Origin: Isoetes taiwanensis
Lineage: Eukaryota > Streptophyta > Lycopodiopsida > Isoetales > Isoetaceae
Direction of reading: 5' to 3'
Length of the DNA stretch: 64,000 nucleotides
Assembly: GCA_021234155.1 (NCBI GenBank)
Contig: JAJEKV010000103.1
Coordinates: forward strand, 1,984,001 to 2,048,000
The position numbers and the translations under genes are program-made. The first letter of the stretch is position 1. Every line of letters begins with the position of its first letter. The notes below the pieces were generated by a model. That model was given only the letters and a program-made list of their open reading frames with translations. It did not search any database and was not told the origin of the DNA. Shown one piece after another: positions 34,885-46,148 of the stretch.

Positions 34885-34893
34885 GGTTAGCAC

Positions 34894-35470
34894 ATTACAT
34901 TAGTTTAGTTAATAAGTTTGTGGTTTTAGGGGACCACTCCCCTAATTACCTCCTTGAGTTGAACTACTAGCTCAAGGTTACCCCTACTACCTTGCACTCG
35001 ATCATGGCCCATAAGATTTGAGCTTAAGGACCGTTTAAGACGTTCCTATCATCGCCCATGATCAGGTACTACCTTGTACAAGATCCCCTTGATCATGTAC
35101 ACCCACAGTGCCTCATGCCCCTGGGAGTTTAAGTTAGGAAACGTCCCAAAGATCCCATCATCGCCATGATCACGCTTACCTCATCATGACCCCCCTATGG
35201 TCATGTGCACATGCCATGCATCGTGGCATAGAGAAAATCCTCACGATGATCCCATCATCGTGCACAATGACGCGCTCCTCTCGGATCACTTTCTCAGTCA
35301 TGCGCTCTCTTGGTGTGTACTGGCCTAGAAAACGCCCAAGGGGGATCTCATCCTCACCCACACTCCAAGATCTTCACGTGTGCATCCCAACTAACCTAGA
35401 ATGCATATGTTTCCTGCACTTGCACTAAGGCATACCTAAAGCTTAGTTAAGAGCACCTAACAAGTTGGCA
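34894..35470. other. Gypsy element, region between integrase and 3' end
   Basis: Non-coding on inspection. It contains several repeats of CATGATC/GATCATG and GATCCCATCATCG (35060-35250). Confidence 0.45.
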
Positions 35471-35474
35471 TCAA

Positions 35475-35905
35475 CCAATTCGGAGATGACTTGGCCGTCG
35501 AATTGCTCCATGAATTGCATGTATTGCTTCTCTAGATCTTGCTTCAACACCCATGTCGCACCTTCCACTGGCAAGTGCTTTCACTTGACCAAAATTTGAA
35601 GGAACTGAGACCTTCTTGTTTTCTTGAATGCTTTGTCAAGAATTAATTCGGGAACTATCTCAATTTGGTCCTTCATCGTTTCCAACAACATTGGAGTTTC
35701 CAAGACCTCTTATGGGTTTGGAGTATGCCTCTTTAATAGGCTCATGTGGAAGACTTTATGAACCTTTAGATGGGCAGGCAAATCGAGCTTATAGGCTTGG
35801 CTCCCTACTCGCTCCAATTTCTTAAACAAATAGTCTTATTCTACATACACAATCATCGGATTAATGTCCTCAGTGTACTTTGTCATCCTACTATCTTTTA
35901 TCGAC
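35475..35905 (-). pseudogene. Ty3/gypsy integrase C-terminus with chromodomain
   Basis: Minus-strand reading gives KKLERVGSQAYKLDLPAHLK, then VHKVFHMSLLKRHTPNP, LETPMLLETMKDQIEIVPE, ILDKAFKKTRRSQFLQILVK, a TGA where Trp is expected, then KHLPVEGATWVLKQDLEKQY. This is the C-terminal integrase segment of chromoviruses (LP..KIHPVFHVSLLK type) followed by a chromodomain (ILVKWKGLPxxxATWE). At least two in-frame stops disrupt it, and everything upstream (protease, RT, RNase H) is missing, so the element is truncated at about 35.9-36.0 kb. Confidence 0.88.
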
Positions 35906-35984
35906 CAGAAGGTCTACCTTCAGAGTCTTTAGTAAATCCTGAGTGCCAAGCTCCGAGTCTGGCCAACTTTTTGCTGTAACACCA

Positions 35985-36740
35985 TAATGTCAGCCTAATC
36001 TTTGCGTGAGGAGAAAAGCCCGTTTAGAAGGACGGTGGTCATGTTGTAACCAGACTCTATTAGCAAAATTTATTGTTTGATAGAGTGCTTCTACCTCAGG
36101 AGCATACCTGCTTTAGCCAACATGATGGCGAAAGGTGTTTGATTTTTCACCCCCAATTCTTCCCTAAGAAATATCTTTAGAACCACCTCAACTTTTTTCC
36201 ACTGCCTAGATGATAAGCTGGGACCCCAAATGGGAGAGCCATATAAGACAACAGTCTACACCAAAGTTTTAAACAAAAGTTTCTTCAAATACCAACTATC
36301 CAGGTTGGTTTTCCAGCATCTGGTAAGCATAGCATATAGTGCGGTTTTACTGCCCAAAATCAGTTTTTGAATACACTCCTTCCAAGGATATCTTGTTGTA
36401 AACTCCAATCCAAGATACTTTTATGTATTGACTATCTCCAAACCTTTACCCATATATTTGAAAGGAGGACGGTCTGTGGTTCCTACTATCATAACTTTAG
36501 GTTTCGTCACATTCACCTGCATGCTTTTTTCCTTGCAAAAGAGTTCCAGATTGTTTAAGAGCAATTGCAAACCTTCTTTATTTGCCACTGCCACGACAAC
36601 ATCATCTGCATACAATAGCAATTGTATGAGGAAGTCGTCCAGGTGTGTTCCAGCCAAACATCTTTCCTTAAAACACTCATCCAGTTCGTCTATATAAAGC
36701 CCAAATAATGTCGGGGACAAGGGGCAGCCCTATACGCCTA
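35985..36740 (-). pseudogene. LINE reverse-transcriptase fragment (non-L1 type)
   Basis: Minus-strand frame has GCPLSPTLFGLYIDEL-like start at 36735, LLLYADDVVVAVANKEG (RT catalytic YADD, about 36610), VNVTKPKVMIVG and FKYMGKGLEIVNT. It continues out of frame with PLYGSPIWGPSLSSRQWKK-like sequence toward 36000. The order and wording parallel the LINE at 40.9-46.5 kb (YADDLGMMATKAKG, FKYKGQELEETTGYRYLG), so it belongs to the same broad group. Both ends are truncated. Confidence 0.8.
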
Positions 36741-36974
36741 TAGTGCTCGAGACTATGCATCAACTTGGTTTGATAGTTTCACAATAACTTCTTAATAGAT
36801 TTGAGCAACTGCTACTCTTAGCTCAAATGGCACGCCTAATTGCTCCATTCTCTGTTCCAAGTTCCTCCTCATCATTGCTAGAAGATATTCTTGCAATAGG
36901 TGCATAAAAAAAATGCAAAGATAGACATTCCGAGAGTTTTATTGCATGACAAAGAGATGAACCTGAAACGAAAA

Positions 36975-37315
36975 CCTTCAATGTCGTCATGTCCTTTTAC
37001 AGCATGAGACCTTTTCTTCAGCTCTTCAACAAACAAGCTAACAATCTTACCCACTCCCCTCTTAATAGCTATAGAGGTTGGCAGCAGATGCTATGCTCAC
37101 AAGTCCAAGACGAATAATCTCTCTAGCCAAATTATATGCAGTAGTTGTACCATCACCAGCGGACTCATTTGTCTTGCTTGCAACCTCCCTCAAGAGGATT
37201 TTACCGGGTCTTCCTTGAAATCCAATAGTTCGATGGCTATAGCAATGGTAACTCCATCATTAATCACTTCGGGTATTCCAGATTGGTTCAATACAACGTT
37301 ACGATCAAGAGTTAC
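36975..37315 (-). pseudogene. Pseudogene of plastid chaperonin-60 alpha subunit
   Basis: Minus-strand pieces [83 protein letters not shown] and VKGHDDIEG match the equatorial-domain region of Cpn60, including the nucleotide-binding [17 protein letters not shown](D/E)SAGDG favours the plastid alpha subunit over beta. No introns interrupt these roughly 340 bp, while frameshifts do, so a processed copy is possible but too short to prove. Confidence 0.85.
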
Positions 37316-37399
37316 ACACACAACATCTGCAATTGCAAAGCAGCTTTTGAAGCTTAACCATATGCAATTTCCTTAGACCATTTTGAACTACAATCCTTC

Positions 37400-38188
37400 C
37401 CTCCATTTCAAATTCCAATTGTGTCAAATATAGAGCTGTGATAAGAAATATAATTGGTGGACTGGGTCGATTGTGAAGCCAACGAGCCGAGCTCTAGCGG
37501 GTCATAGCTCGGCCTTCTACAAGTCAATTCTAAAAATAGCAAGCTCAGGAAAAAGTCACACCTGCGCCCGTCCAACGGCCTAAAAAAACGCTGAACCAAT
37601 AGGATCAAAGGATTTTTGTTCCTGGGCACCCCTTTATCACACCAGGGGTTCCCAAGACTGGGCAGCCTCGAAATCCTTGGACAGCGGATACCCCCTAGCC
37701 AGGATCATGGGCATTGCCAAATCAGCCCAAAAAAACTCGAAGAAAAAGAATTTAGAGTTCCTGCTTCACCCAAAAATCCATCGGACTGTGATTGAGGCTG
37801 TTAGAACTCTGATTGGATTTGCGTGAGAAGACCTCAAATGCTTGAAATGGAGCTGTATCAGCAAAAATTCGTACCAAAATTGCCCTAATATGAAATAAAA
37901 ATTTCTGAGATGCATCAACTCTCGGATTGAATCAGATAATCCTTCCACCAGATATTTTGCAGCCATATAATCCTTCGACTAGGTCTTCTGCAAATATATC
38001 TTTATCTGAAGAGTGCATCAGCCGAAATTCTTGCCGATTCTGTGAAAATGACGTGGATCGCATTGGCCGGGCTCTAGTGTGATACCAATGGATTGGCGGT
38101 CGTAACCCCTTGGTTAGGAAAGAAAATAAGAGATCTTAGTGGGGCAGCAGTGTGATTTCACCCTCATTCTTAAAAAAAAAATTCTGCC
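37400..38188 (-). mobile_element. Remnant of another LTR retrotransposon (5' region)
   Basis: At 38071-38088 the minus strand reads TTGGTATCACACTAGAGC, close to the initiator-Met tRNA primer-binding site TGGTATCAGAGC used by plant LTR elements, preceded by a CA that would end the 5' LTR (CCAATCCA). The element would read leftwards. A minus-strand open stretch at 37766-37966 could be a gag relic, but it has no diagnostic motif. Confidence 0.45.
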
Positions 38189-38191
38189 TAA

Positions 38192-39086
38192 GGGTCATTT
38201 CCCACTTGCCATTAGGGCAAATAACTGGAACTTGCTTTCCCACTGACCCTTAAGTTAATATCAGTTAAGTTAATTCCAGTTAATTTTTAATTGTTCATTA
38301 ACTTAACGGAGCATCCTTCTCACTAGAGAAATTAAAGTTATTTTTTTAAGCAAATTTAAAAATATTTAACCAACTAGTGCAAAAGTTAAGTGATCTAAGC
38401 AAGGTCCACTTAACTTTCAACTTTTTGGTTAAGCATTAAGCTAACTTAACTACAAGTGAGAAATAGTTCCAGTTAGGTTAGACTCTTAAATCATGGATGC
38501 CAACTAGTTGACCAAATGTCTTACTAGTTTGATAGATTGAATAGAAAACATTAAAATAGGAGGTGGATTTTAAGAATTTTATGATTGATTAACTGGTCAC
38601 GTAGTATTTGACTAGAAAGTATCAAAACGGAGAGAGTTCACTACAAATCAATTGATTGGCGAGAAAGTGTCTAAGTTAACCAAAAGTCAACTCATTGACT
38701 AGAGAGTCAACCACTTTACTAGATTTTACTAGGTAGTCAAACAATTTACAAAAATAGTAACTTGACAAAAAAAGTCATATCCTCCATTTAACTTAACCGT
38801 ATCTCTTAAATGAAGTGAGAAACGAACACATTTATCTCTAAGCTAACAAAACTTCTTAACTACTAGTGTGAAGCACAAGCTTATTATAAAGGTTAGGTTA
38901 AGTTGACTTCATGAGCTTAACCTAAGTGGTCCATAATTGGTATAGTGCGAATGCATATCTTCACAATCCTTTAAGTTAGTCTTAACTTAATGACTTTAAT
39001 GGGAAATCACAACCTACTTTCCATTAAGTTAAAAGATAACCAACTGCTTACGTTAACCTAACCTAATTGCGAGTGGGAAACTACCC
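38192..39086. mobile_element. Tourist/Harbinger-like non-autonomous element with TAA TSD
   Basis: 895-bp AT-rich element. Left end GGGTCATTTCCCACTTGCCA at 38192; right end, complemented, GGGTAGTTTCCCACTCGCAA from 39086, about 25 bp of matching ends. Flanked by TAA at 38189-38191 and 39087-39089. GGG termini with a 3-bp TAA duplication are typical of PIF/Harbinger MITEs. The interior is full of TTAAGTTAA/TTAACTTAA motifs and has no gene. Confidence 0.85.
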
Positions 39087-39089
39087 TAA

Positions 39090-40600
39090 ATTGTCTAAAC
39101 AAAATATTGAACTTGAAGCAAAACAAATGATTATGGCAAAATGTATTTTCCAACTGCCATAAAAAAAATTGACATCCAAAAAGCCAGAAACCTTAGGCCA
39201 TATTCATATAGAAAATTCCAAAAATATTTTTCACCACCAGAAAAACAATTAGTAATAATAGCCGTCAGATCATGAGATATGCTTAATATACCCAAACCCG
39301 CCCTCCCTTTAATGAATTGCCTCTTTACAGGGGCAATCCAAAAACAAATATGCAAGTAAGTTATTAGCTCCACTTACATACATATATATGCACATCCACT
39401 AGTTACAAGACATGTGTTATAGCCTTTAGGATGTTCCAATATTTTATTTTAAAGAGCTTTTACAAACCTTTTTCTTTTATCGTTCATAGTTGACAATATC
39501 AAATATATAATTGTTTTGTGAGAACTTTATGATTTAAAACAATTGTCTAATTGTTTGATTACATCCTGATTAAATGCCAATCAAAGTTCTTACCATGCAG
39601 TTGACTGGCATTTTCAAAAATTGCTACTCCGAGTTTAAAACTTACCCTTCAAAAGGACAGTATGGGTACTAAATAAATTTAACCGTAGTTCTACCCATCT
39701 GCAATCCCTCATAATGATACAGAACTGGTCTAATAACCAATCTTTTATGACATATTGTATGTCGAAAACATTGCATTGTAATACACAAATAAAACCAATT
39801 TTTTACGGCCATTCATCATAACAACCAAATCATCATAATGCAATAACAAGAACGTCACACCAATAACAAAAATGTTTATGCTTCAGAAAGCATGAACCTT
39901 TTTACCTACCTATAGTAGAATGCTCATTTCCGGTCTTCTAAACATGGAAAGTACCAGCGGTAGTTATGGTGCTTTTATGGCAGTTGTCTATAAGAAAGGT
40001 CAAACGTGTGTGTGTGTGTGTGCGCGCGCGTGTGTATGTGTGGAAGGGATTTTTATAAGAGAAACTTCAAGTCCAATTAGGCAGAGAGTAGGCAGTATTA
40101 GTGCAGTGGTGGTTGAGGATGACTTGCCAAAGAGCACTTGAAATCTAGGATTAGTAATTTAGCACCCCCCCCTCTTTGAGATGCCAAGTTGTTGCTTTGT
40201 AGGCCACTTATAGAAATGCATTTAGAAACAGAGTGCAGGTTGTAGAGTGTTAAATAAACAACTTCATGAGAGGTTGCAATTATACATACAGCAGAATCCA
40301 GAGAATGTGGAGGGGGAATGTGGAGGGGGCCTTTAACGCTGCTTGGCTCGAGGACTTTGTCACTTGAAAAAAGAGATGAAATACCTGGAGCAAGCTCTGA
40401 AAGTGTGCAGGATGTCAAGGTAGAGATTTGCAAATTTATGTATTAAGACTCTCAGACAATCTTCATAAACCAAGTGCTAGCCAGTCAGTTATAGATGTTG
40501 CTTCAATTGAGGCTGTCACCCACCATTTCCAAAACCCGAGATTGTTTTTTATTATTGGTTCTCCATTGGACTATTCACATATCACATAGATGCTACCAAT
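39090..40600. other. Intergenic, no gene recognised
   Basis: Contains a (GT)n/(GC)n run at 40006-40042. A minus-strand open frame at 40098-40433 has no family motif. Confidence 0.45.
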
Positions 40601-40637
40601 GTCCTCATGAATGTTGCTGTGGCATGACATAAAAATA

Positions 40638-40738
<101 letters not shown>

Positions 40739-40860
40739 ATTGACTATCATATCTTTCCATCTAGAAAAAAAAGAAAAATTTGACATCTATATTCTACACC
40801 TTAGCATTTTGTTTTGAAGCTACAGTAATCAAATGCCATGACCTGCATGTTTCCTACAAA

Positions 40861-40896
40861 TAGAATAGAATAGAATAGAATAGAATAGAATAGAAT
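40861..40896 (-). repeat. LINE 3' tail, (TTCTA)n
   Basis: Seven AGAAT/TAGAA units on the plus strand, directly after the end of the LINE 3' UTR (ACGTTAATGTATA on the minus strand). Confidence 0.85.
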
Positions 40897-41079
40897 ATAC
40901 ATTAACGTCCCTCAGGCCGTGAGGCCCCCGGACTTGTGTAGCATCCTGCGAGCTCCCAAAAAGGTGCTGCCAGCAAACAGACGCATAGGTTTATGTAGCC
41001 ATCTAGCGGGCTTCTCTTGTTCTTTATAATACCCGCATCGTGCTTATAGCTGGCTTCTTGGCCATACACAATGCATCGT

Positions 41080-43370
41080 TATAAACAATTTTGAACTGTA
41101 CTTTGTGGGCCTCTCTGATTCGCCTCAACGGTGCTTCTCAGATTATTAGCCCTCTCTCTTTGTGCACCCCCCGGTGTCTTATTATCATCTCTTTTATAGC
41201 TTTCGCTACATCTGTGAGTGTCTCTTCTTTGTCCATCAGTGCTGGGAGTGGGAGATCCCACCTGACCTTGTTAAATTTGGACCTTATGTCTGTGTAGACC
41301 GGGCATTCCTTGACCATATGTGCTTCGTCTTCTATTTTTCCTGAATCACATAGTCGACATATTCGTTCTGCTCTATCTATTTTTCTCCATCTATCTTTCT
41401 CAATTCGGAGGTCGTGGCTCCCCATTCTGAACCTAGCCAGCGTCCCTCTGTTGCTCCTACTCAACATGTTGCTTTTGTATGTGATATGTCCTATCTGTCC
41501 CCCTGGATTGAAGGCTCCCAATAGCCAGTCTGTTTTAGGCCCTGTGTGCTGTGCTAGCCAGCTCCTCATTGCCCTGCTTGTCCATTCTTCGTCCCATCCA
41601 TCCGCTTGTATAATATGGCTTAGTTGCATCCCCATGCTTGCCGTCCACTTCGCCACTTCATTAAACCATCCCTTGCCTGTTACTATGTGTTGCTTTGCTG
41701 ATTCATCTATTGCCAGTGACGATAGTTTGTCCTCTTTCCCATAACTGTTGTCTTTTATTAGGTACCTGATTGTTCTTTCCCATGCTCTCACTTCCATTGG
41801 CTTTTCCCCTGTTTCATATATGATTGTTGCTAATGATGTACCTGCCTTAACCTGGAATTCCTGTCCGTGCCATTGCCTCAGTATGCCTTCCTGTTTTCCC
41901 CATTTCTTCTCTGACAGACCTGGCCCCCATGCTGTGTTGATGCTACTAATGTGCTAAATAGGTATGTTTTGATTTCCCAGTTGGTGATCCTGTTGTTGTT
42001 ACAGTAATTCATCATGATGTAATAATTGCCTATTGCTGCTTGGAATCTGTTGTCTGCCCCGTTTGACCACTTCCCCCCACCATGTGTGTCATATCCCAAG
42101 TACCTGTACCCTGTGGTTTCCTCTAGCTCTTGTCCCTTATACTTAAAGGGCTTGTGTTTTGTCTTTGTACCGAAGGTCACTATTTTTGTTTTGCCCAGGT
42201 TGACTGTCAATCCTATCTCCAAGCAGAACTCTTCTAGTATCTCTAACATTCTGTGCATTCCTTTGGCTTTGGTCGCCATCATACCTAAGTCATCCGCATA
42301 TAGCATTATTGGAACTTTTGTTCTCCCTATCATTGGTGCTTCCCTGTCTCCCTCTCTTTCCTTGAAAAATTCTTGTAGCGCATCTATGTATATCCCAAAA
42401 AGTGTGGGTGATAGTGGGCATCCTTGCTTTACTCCTGTGTCGCAGTCTATGGCTTCCCCTCCCCCCTCTATCTTGGCATATACCTTTTGGTATAGCCTTG
42501 CAATTGATCCTACTAACCCTTCTGGTGCTCTTAGTCCTATTAGTCTGAGTAGGAGTTTATCTCGGCATCGTGGTCGGAAGGCTTTTTAAAGTCCAATGGC
42601 AAAGATATGATCTTCTTGTTACTCTCCTTTGCTTGTTCTATCATTATCCTTAGAGTCACCAAATGGTCCAGTAGTCGAAGTATACCGCCGTAAAAACCCG
42701 ACTGTGAGTTTCCCCTCGTTTTACGCCTTGATTTTCAATTTCTCGATCCAATGTTTTCCGAACCATTTCGCGAACACCGAATCGACCATGATGGTCCCTG
42801 TAATTACTTGGTTCTTCTTTGTTTCCCCCTTTATGTAGCGGAATTACTTTATTAAACTGCCATCTTTCTGGTAGGCCTGAGTGTACTATCTCATTGAAAA
42901 TTACTGTTATGATCCCTACTATCTGTGTTCCTACGCATTTCAACATCTTCGCTGTTAGCCCATACAGATCCGGTGCCTTATTGTTTGCCATCTTGTTTAG
43001 TGCCCATGTCACCTCTTCCTTGGAGAAGGAGGGTTTGTGTCTACCTTTATGGAGCGGTGATTGGTGCAGCCTCGCTTTTTATATAGACGTTCCAGGTATC
43101 TTGTCCAGTCTATTTCTATTTCCATTCCTCCCCCCTCTTCTCCTGCTGTTGTACCTGCTTTTGTTTTTGAGCCTTTTTTCATATTGTTCCAGAATTCCTT
43201 AGGCCGTTTTTTCAAGTCTTTGGCTAGTCCCCATTGGTGGTTTTTCAGGTCCTGAACTTTCTTTCTTTTCAGTATCTTCACATATTTGTTACGCTCCTCT
43301 TGGTATGTCTCAGTTCCTTTTGCCTGTTTGACTTTTCTTCTTTGTTCCATGCATGCCTCGTCAAACTATA
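41080..43370 (-). pseudogene. LINE ORF2, reverse-transcriptase and C-terminal part
   Basis: Order on the minus strand: ETYQEERNKYVKILKRKKVQ linker (43290), KRPKEFWNNMKKGSKTKAG, NKMANNKAPDLYGLTAKMLK (42990, RT motif 0/1), GLPERWQFNKVIPLHKGGNK, GVKQGCPLSPTLFGIYID (42420), PIMLYADDLGMMATKAKG (42310, catalytic YADD), GLTVNLGKTKIVTFG, and FKYKGQELEETTGYRYLGYD. After further ORF comes the 41797-41138 frame, with SRSNRGTLARFRMGSHDLRI and CRLCDSGKIEDEAHMVKEC, a C-x2-C-x8-H-x4-C type zinc motif near the end. Frameshifts near 42650, 42340 and 41880 inactivate it. The reverse transcriptase copied the element RNA at nicked target DNA. Confidence 0.85.
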
Positions 43371-43389
43371 CTGACCTTCGAAATGCTAT

Positions 43390-43711
43390 GGGTGAAAGCA
43401 TGCTAGGGTGTACCATCTAAAGTTCTTTTTAGGGAGTGCGAAACTACCCAAAAAAGTACCCAACGCTAGGTACTAGGAACTTGCATAAATGTCTCAATAA
43501 ACCATAAGTTTGAGAGTTGGTTCATTAATCTTAGTCTCTAATAGTATTGTTATCTTCTAATACTATAGATTGACATGTTATAGACCTTCAATTCAAAAGT
43601 TTTGAATTGATTTTAATGGGAAGAAAAAACAGAAAGTACCAGTTTTAAAAGTACCCAGTGAAGGTACTTTTGAGGGTTCCAAAAGTGGTACACCGTAGCA
43701 TGCTTTCACCC
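43390..43711. mobile_element. MITE copy 2, GGGTGAAAGCATG family
   Basis: 322 bp with ends GGGTGAAAGCATGCTAGGGT (43390) and ACACCGTAGCATGC ending TTTCACCC (43711). Flanked by TAT on both sides (43387-43389, 43712-43714). It interrupts the LINE between its endonuclease and RT parts. Ends and subterminal TGTACCA, GTACTTTT and AAAAGTACC match copy 1 at 16588-16901. Confidence 0.9.
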
Positions 43712-43714
43712 TAT

Positions 43715-44830
43715 AGCCCTTCTTCCTCTTTCTTTTCTCTCGAATGCTGTTTTTGCTGCCTCTTCCAAGATGTCATTGATGTCATTCCCTCTGTCCCTCA
43801 TTTCCTCTCCCCATTCTTTATCTCTCATTTTCTTTTTTACCGTGTTTATGAATGCTCCCACTCTGTTTTCTCTGAATTTGACTGTCAATTTGGTCTGTTT
43901 ACCTCTTCTTTGCCTGTCTTCTGTTCTTCCCCTTGTCGCATTTATCTTGAGTATGATGGGTCTGTGGCCCTCCCTTCCTCCTACCGGCCATTCTCCTAAC
44001 TCCATCTTTCCGATTTTCCTTATTGCTTCCTCATTTGCTATCACATAGCCCACTATACTGCTCCCGTGGGCATTTGTACTTGTGAACTGGCTCGAGGCTT
44101 GCCATCTTCTTAGGCCATTGCATATAACTGTATCTGTAGCTGTACATACCTCTATCAGTGTTTCTCCTCTCGTTGTCACCTCCATTTCGTCTGCTGTGTT
44201 CCTTTGCCATTCTTCCCCCCTTCCGGCCTGTGTCCAGTGTCCACTCTCCTTGTCTATCCCTACTTTCTGTGCCTGTTCCTGCCCCGTCCTTGCATTGATA
44301 TCTCCTACTATGATCAACGGTCCCTTATCTCTGTGTTTCATGACGATTTCTCCCATGCTTAGTAGTTCCAGTTTGTCACATTGAGGTGGGTAATACACTA
44401 TTAGCAAATATAAATTTTTGTAGTCAAGCATTACAATATTTATAAGCATGTATCTTTTATTAATGTCGGTTTCTAAAATACATGCTTTTTTGACAATGCT
44501 ATTCCTAATGTAGCAGGCTAGCCCTGCGCTTCCTCTTCCTACTTTGTAGTTCTTTTCCCTCCAACATGTGAACAGTGTGTATCCTGGTTCGCCACGGTAG
44601 CCTCTTTGTCTTTGTGCTCCCACGTTTCTACTAGGCATATGATATCCCGTCCCTTGCCGGTGTGTAAGCGTTCTCCGTCATCCCAAGGATATCCCGTGCA
44701 GTTCCAGTACCAGATCGCTATTTTTTCCTTCCTTTCTGTACCTCCCTGCCTCCCTGATGATCTCGTTCGTGTCCTTTCTTTATCTGTCCCCTCGTCCTTG
44801 CTCCCCAGCCCCCCCCCGTCTCCCTTGCTG
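43715..44830 (-). pseudogene. LINE ORF2, APE-type endonuclease
   Basis: Minus-strand frame 44638-43706 is open for about 300 codons: AGLACYIRNSIVKKACILET, NIVMLDYKNLYLLIVYYPPQ, PLIIVGDINARTGQE (the apurinic-endonuclease GDxN motif) and VNDHRP-like GGREGHRPIILKINATRGRT (SDH-type end). The start lies upstream (about 44.8 kb) in another frame. It nicks the target DNA to prime reverse transcription. The MITE insertion separates it from the RT. Confidence 0.85.
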
Positions 44831-45175
44831 GGGTTATGTTTAGTCTAGGTCTCTTAGGCCTCTTTTTCGCTTCCCCACCCTAGGCGTATGCATGTTGGGA
44901 TCTTGGGGACTGTTTCCCGGTCCATTGGCCCAGATGGTACTTTTTCCCTTATCTGTTTCTGTTGTCCCTGTCCCTTCGTTGCTTCCAATTCGCGATTCCC
45001 ATCTTCCCTCAGATCTTGTGGGTCCATCACATCTCTCTGCGTTGCCTGTTCCTGTGGTGTGTTCTCTCGGCCTCTTTTGAGGTAGAGTTTCCCATTTTAC
45101 CCCCGCCTTTACTCACTTTGACTCAATTCTCGACTTTTGGCGGGTTCCTGTGTAACCCTTGTCTTTGCATGGCGG

Positions 45176-45787
45176 TTAGAGCCTCATGTACTTTGAGTCC
45201 GTTCTGACGAGTTTGAACCTGCGTGGATGATTCTTTCCTTGGGCGCCATGTCCCTCATAGTCACATTTATGTGCCTCGCCCTTCCTCTCCATGCCCGCCC
45301 GGGTAGGCGCTTTCACTATCACATTCCTGTGCTCCTGGAAAACGTTCTCTATTATTTCTGCAGTGACACGAAACGTGTCCTCGTTAGGCCGTTCGGCTAC
45401 CCCTATCAATCTTATATCATGCTTTATCCTTTCCTGTTCCTTGAATTCCAGTATGTGAGGTTTTATCCTATCAAAACTCTGCCACGCATCTAGATCTATT
45501 TGTTTCTTTTCTAATGTCACCAACCTTTGTATGATTTCCGCTTTTTCTTTCTCCACCTCATCCATCCTCTTCCGGATTTCTACCTCCGTCTCTTCCACCA
45601 CCTGCACCCGGTCCTCCACTTTCCCTATCGCTTCTTTGTTTTGTTGCACCGCGCTCGCCAGTGTGTTGAGCGCTTCCATCCTCGGTACCCTGGTCTCCAA
45701 TCTTACGTCCATCTGTGCCAAGAAGTCTTGCAGATCTTGTTTGAGTTCCTCCCTGCTGGCTCCCCCCGCTCCTGTTTGGCTAGCCAT
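45176..45787 (-). pseudogene. LINE ORF1 protein (coiled coil)
   Basis: Starts at ATG 45787 (MASQTGAGGASREELKQDLQ). It has a long heptad-rich stretch of about 90 residues (VQQNKEAIGKVEDRVQVVEE and on), then RIKHDIRLIGVAERPNEDTF, resembling the RRM-like domain of LINE ORF1 RNA-binding proteins. The last 35 or so residues (CDYEGHGAQGKNHPRRF) look like an out-of-frame end, so the frame is probably shifted near 45280. The intact form would coat the element RNA. Confidence 0.75.
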
Positions 45788-46148
45788 TCCTCCGTCTCTT
45801 GTTGTGGCTATACCGCTTCGCCGAATCCCTTTCCCGCCGATTGCTCTCTTCTGTGTATTCCTGTATCTTGCTTCTCTCCCGTAGGCTTGCTATATTATAT
45901 TCCCTCATTTATCCGTTCGGGCGTTTCCCTCCACAGCCTTTCGGGGTTTGAATTTCAAATTTCAAATTTTTCCCATCCAAGATATTATTAACGGCTGCTT
46001 GTGTCTGCCCATTACTATCGGCTTTTTTTTTTTATTATTATTATTGGAACTCCGATTTGTGCTTAATTCCATGGTTTCCGTGATTTCTGTAGTTACATGT
46101 GGTATCTTGTTTTTGTTGTATCCTTTTGATAGTGGATTTGTGACTTTG

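Larger units (their letters stand above)
30716..34885 (-). mobile_element. hAT-superfamily DNA transposon, 4170 bp, with 8-bp TSD
   Basis: Terminal inverted repeats CAGCGTTGGGGAAA at 30716 and its complement TTTCCCCAACGCTG ending at 34885. They are flanked by the exact 8-bp duplication GTTAGCAC at 30708-30715 and 34886-34893, the hallmark of hAT insertion. The single transposase gene inside is on the minus strand. Its target was the internal region of a gypsy element, so it is younger than that element. Confidence 0.93.

Noticed and set aside
35176-35430. Opposed open frames around CATGATC/GATCATG repeats
   Set aside because: Overlapping frames on both strands in repeated non-coding gypsy sequence; no motif.
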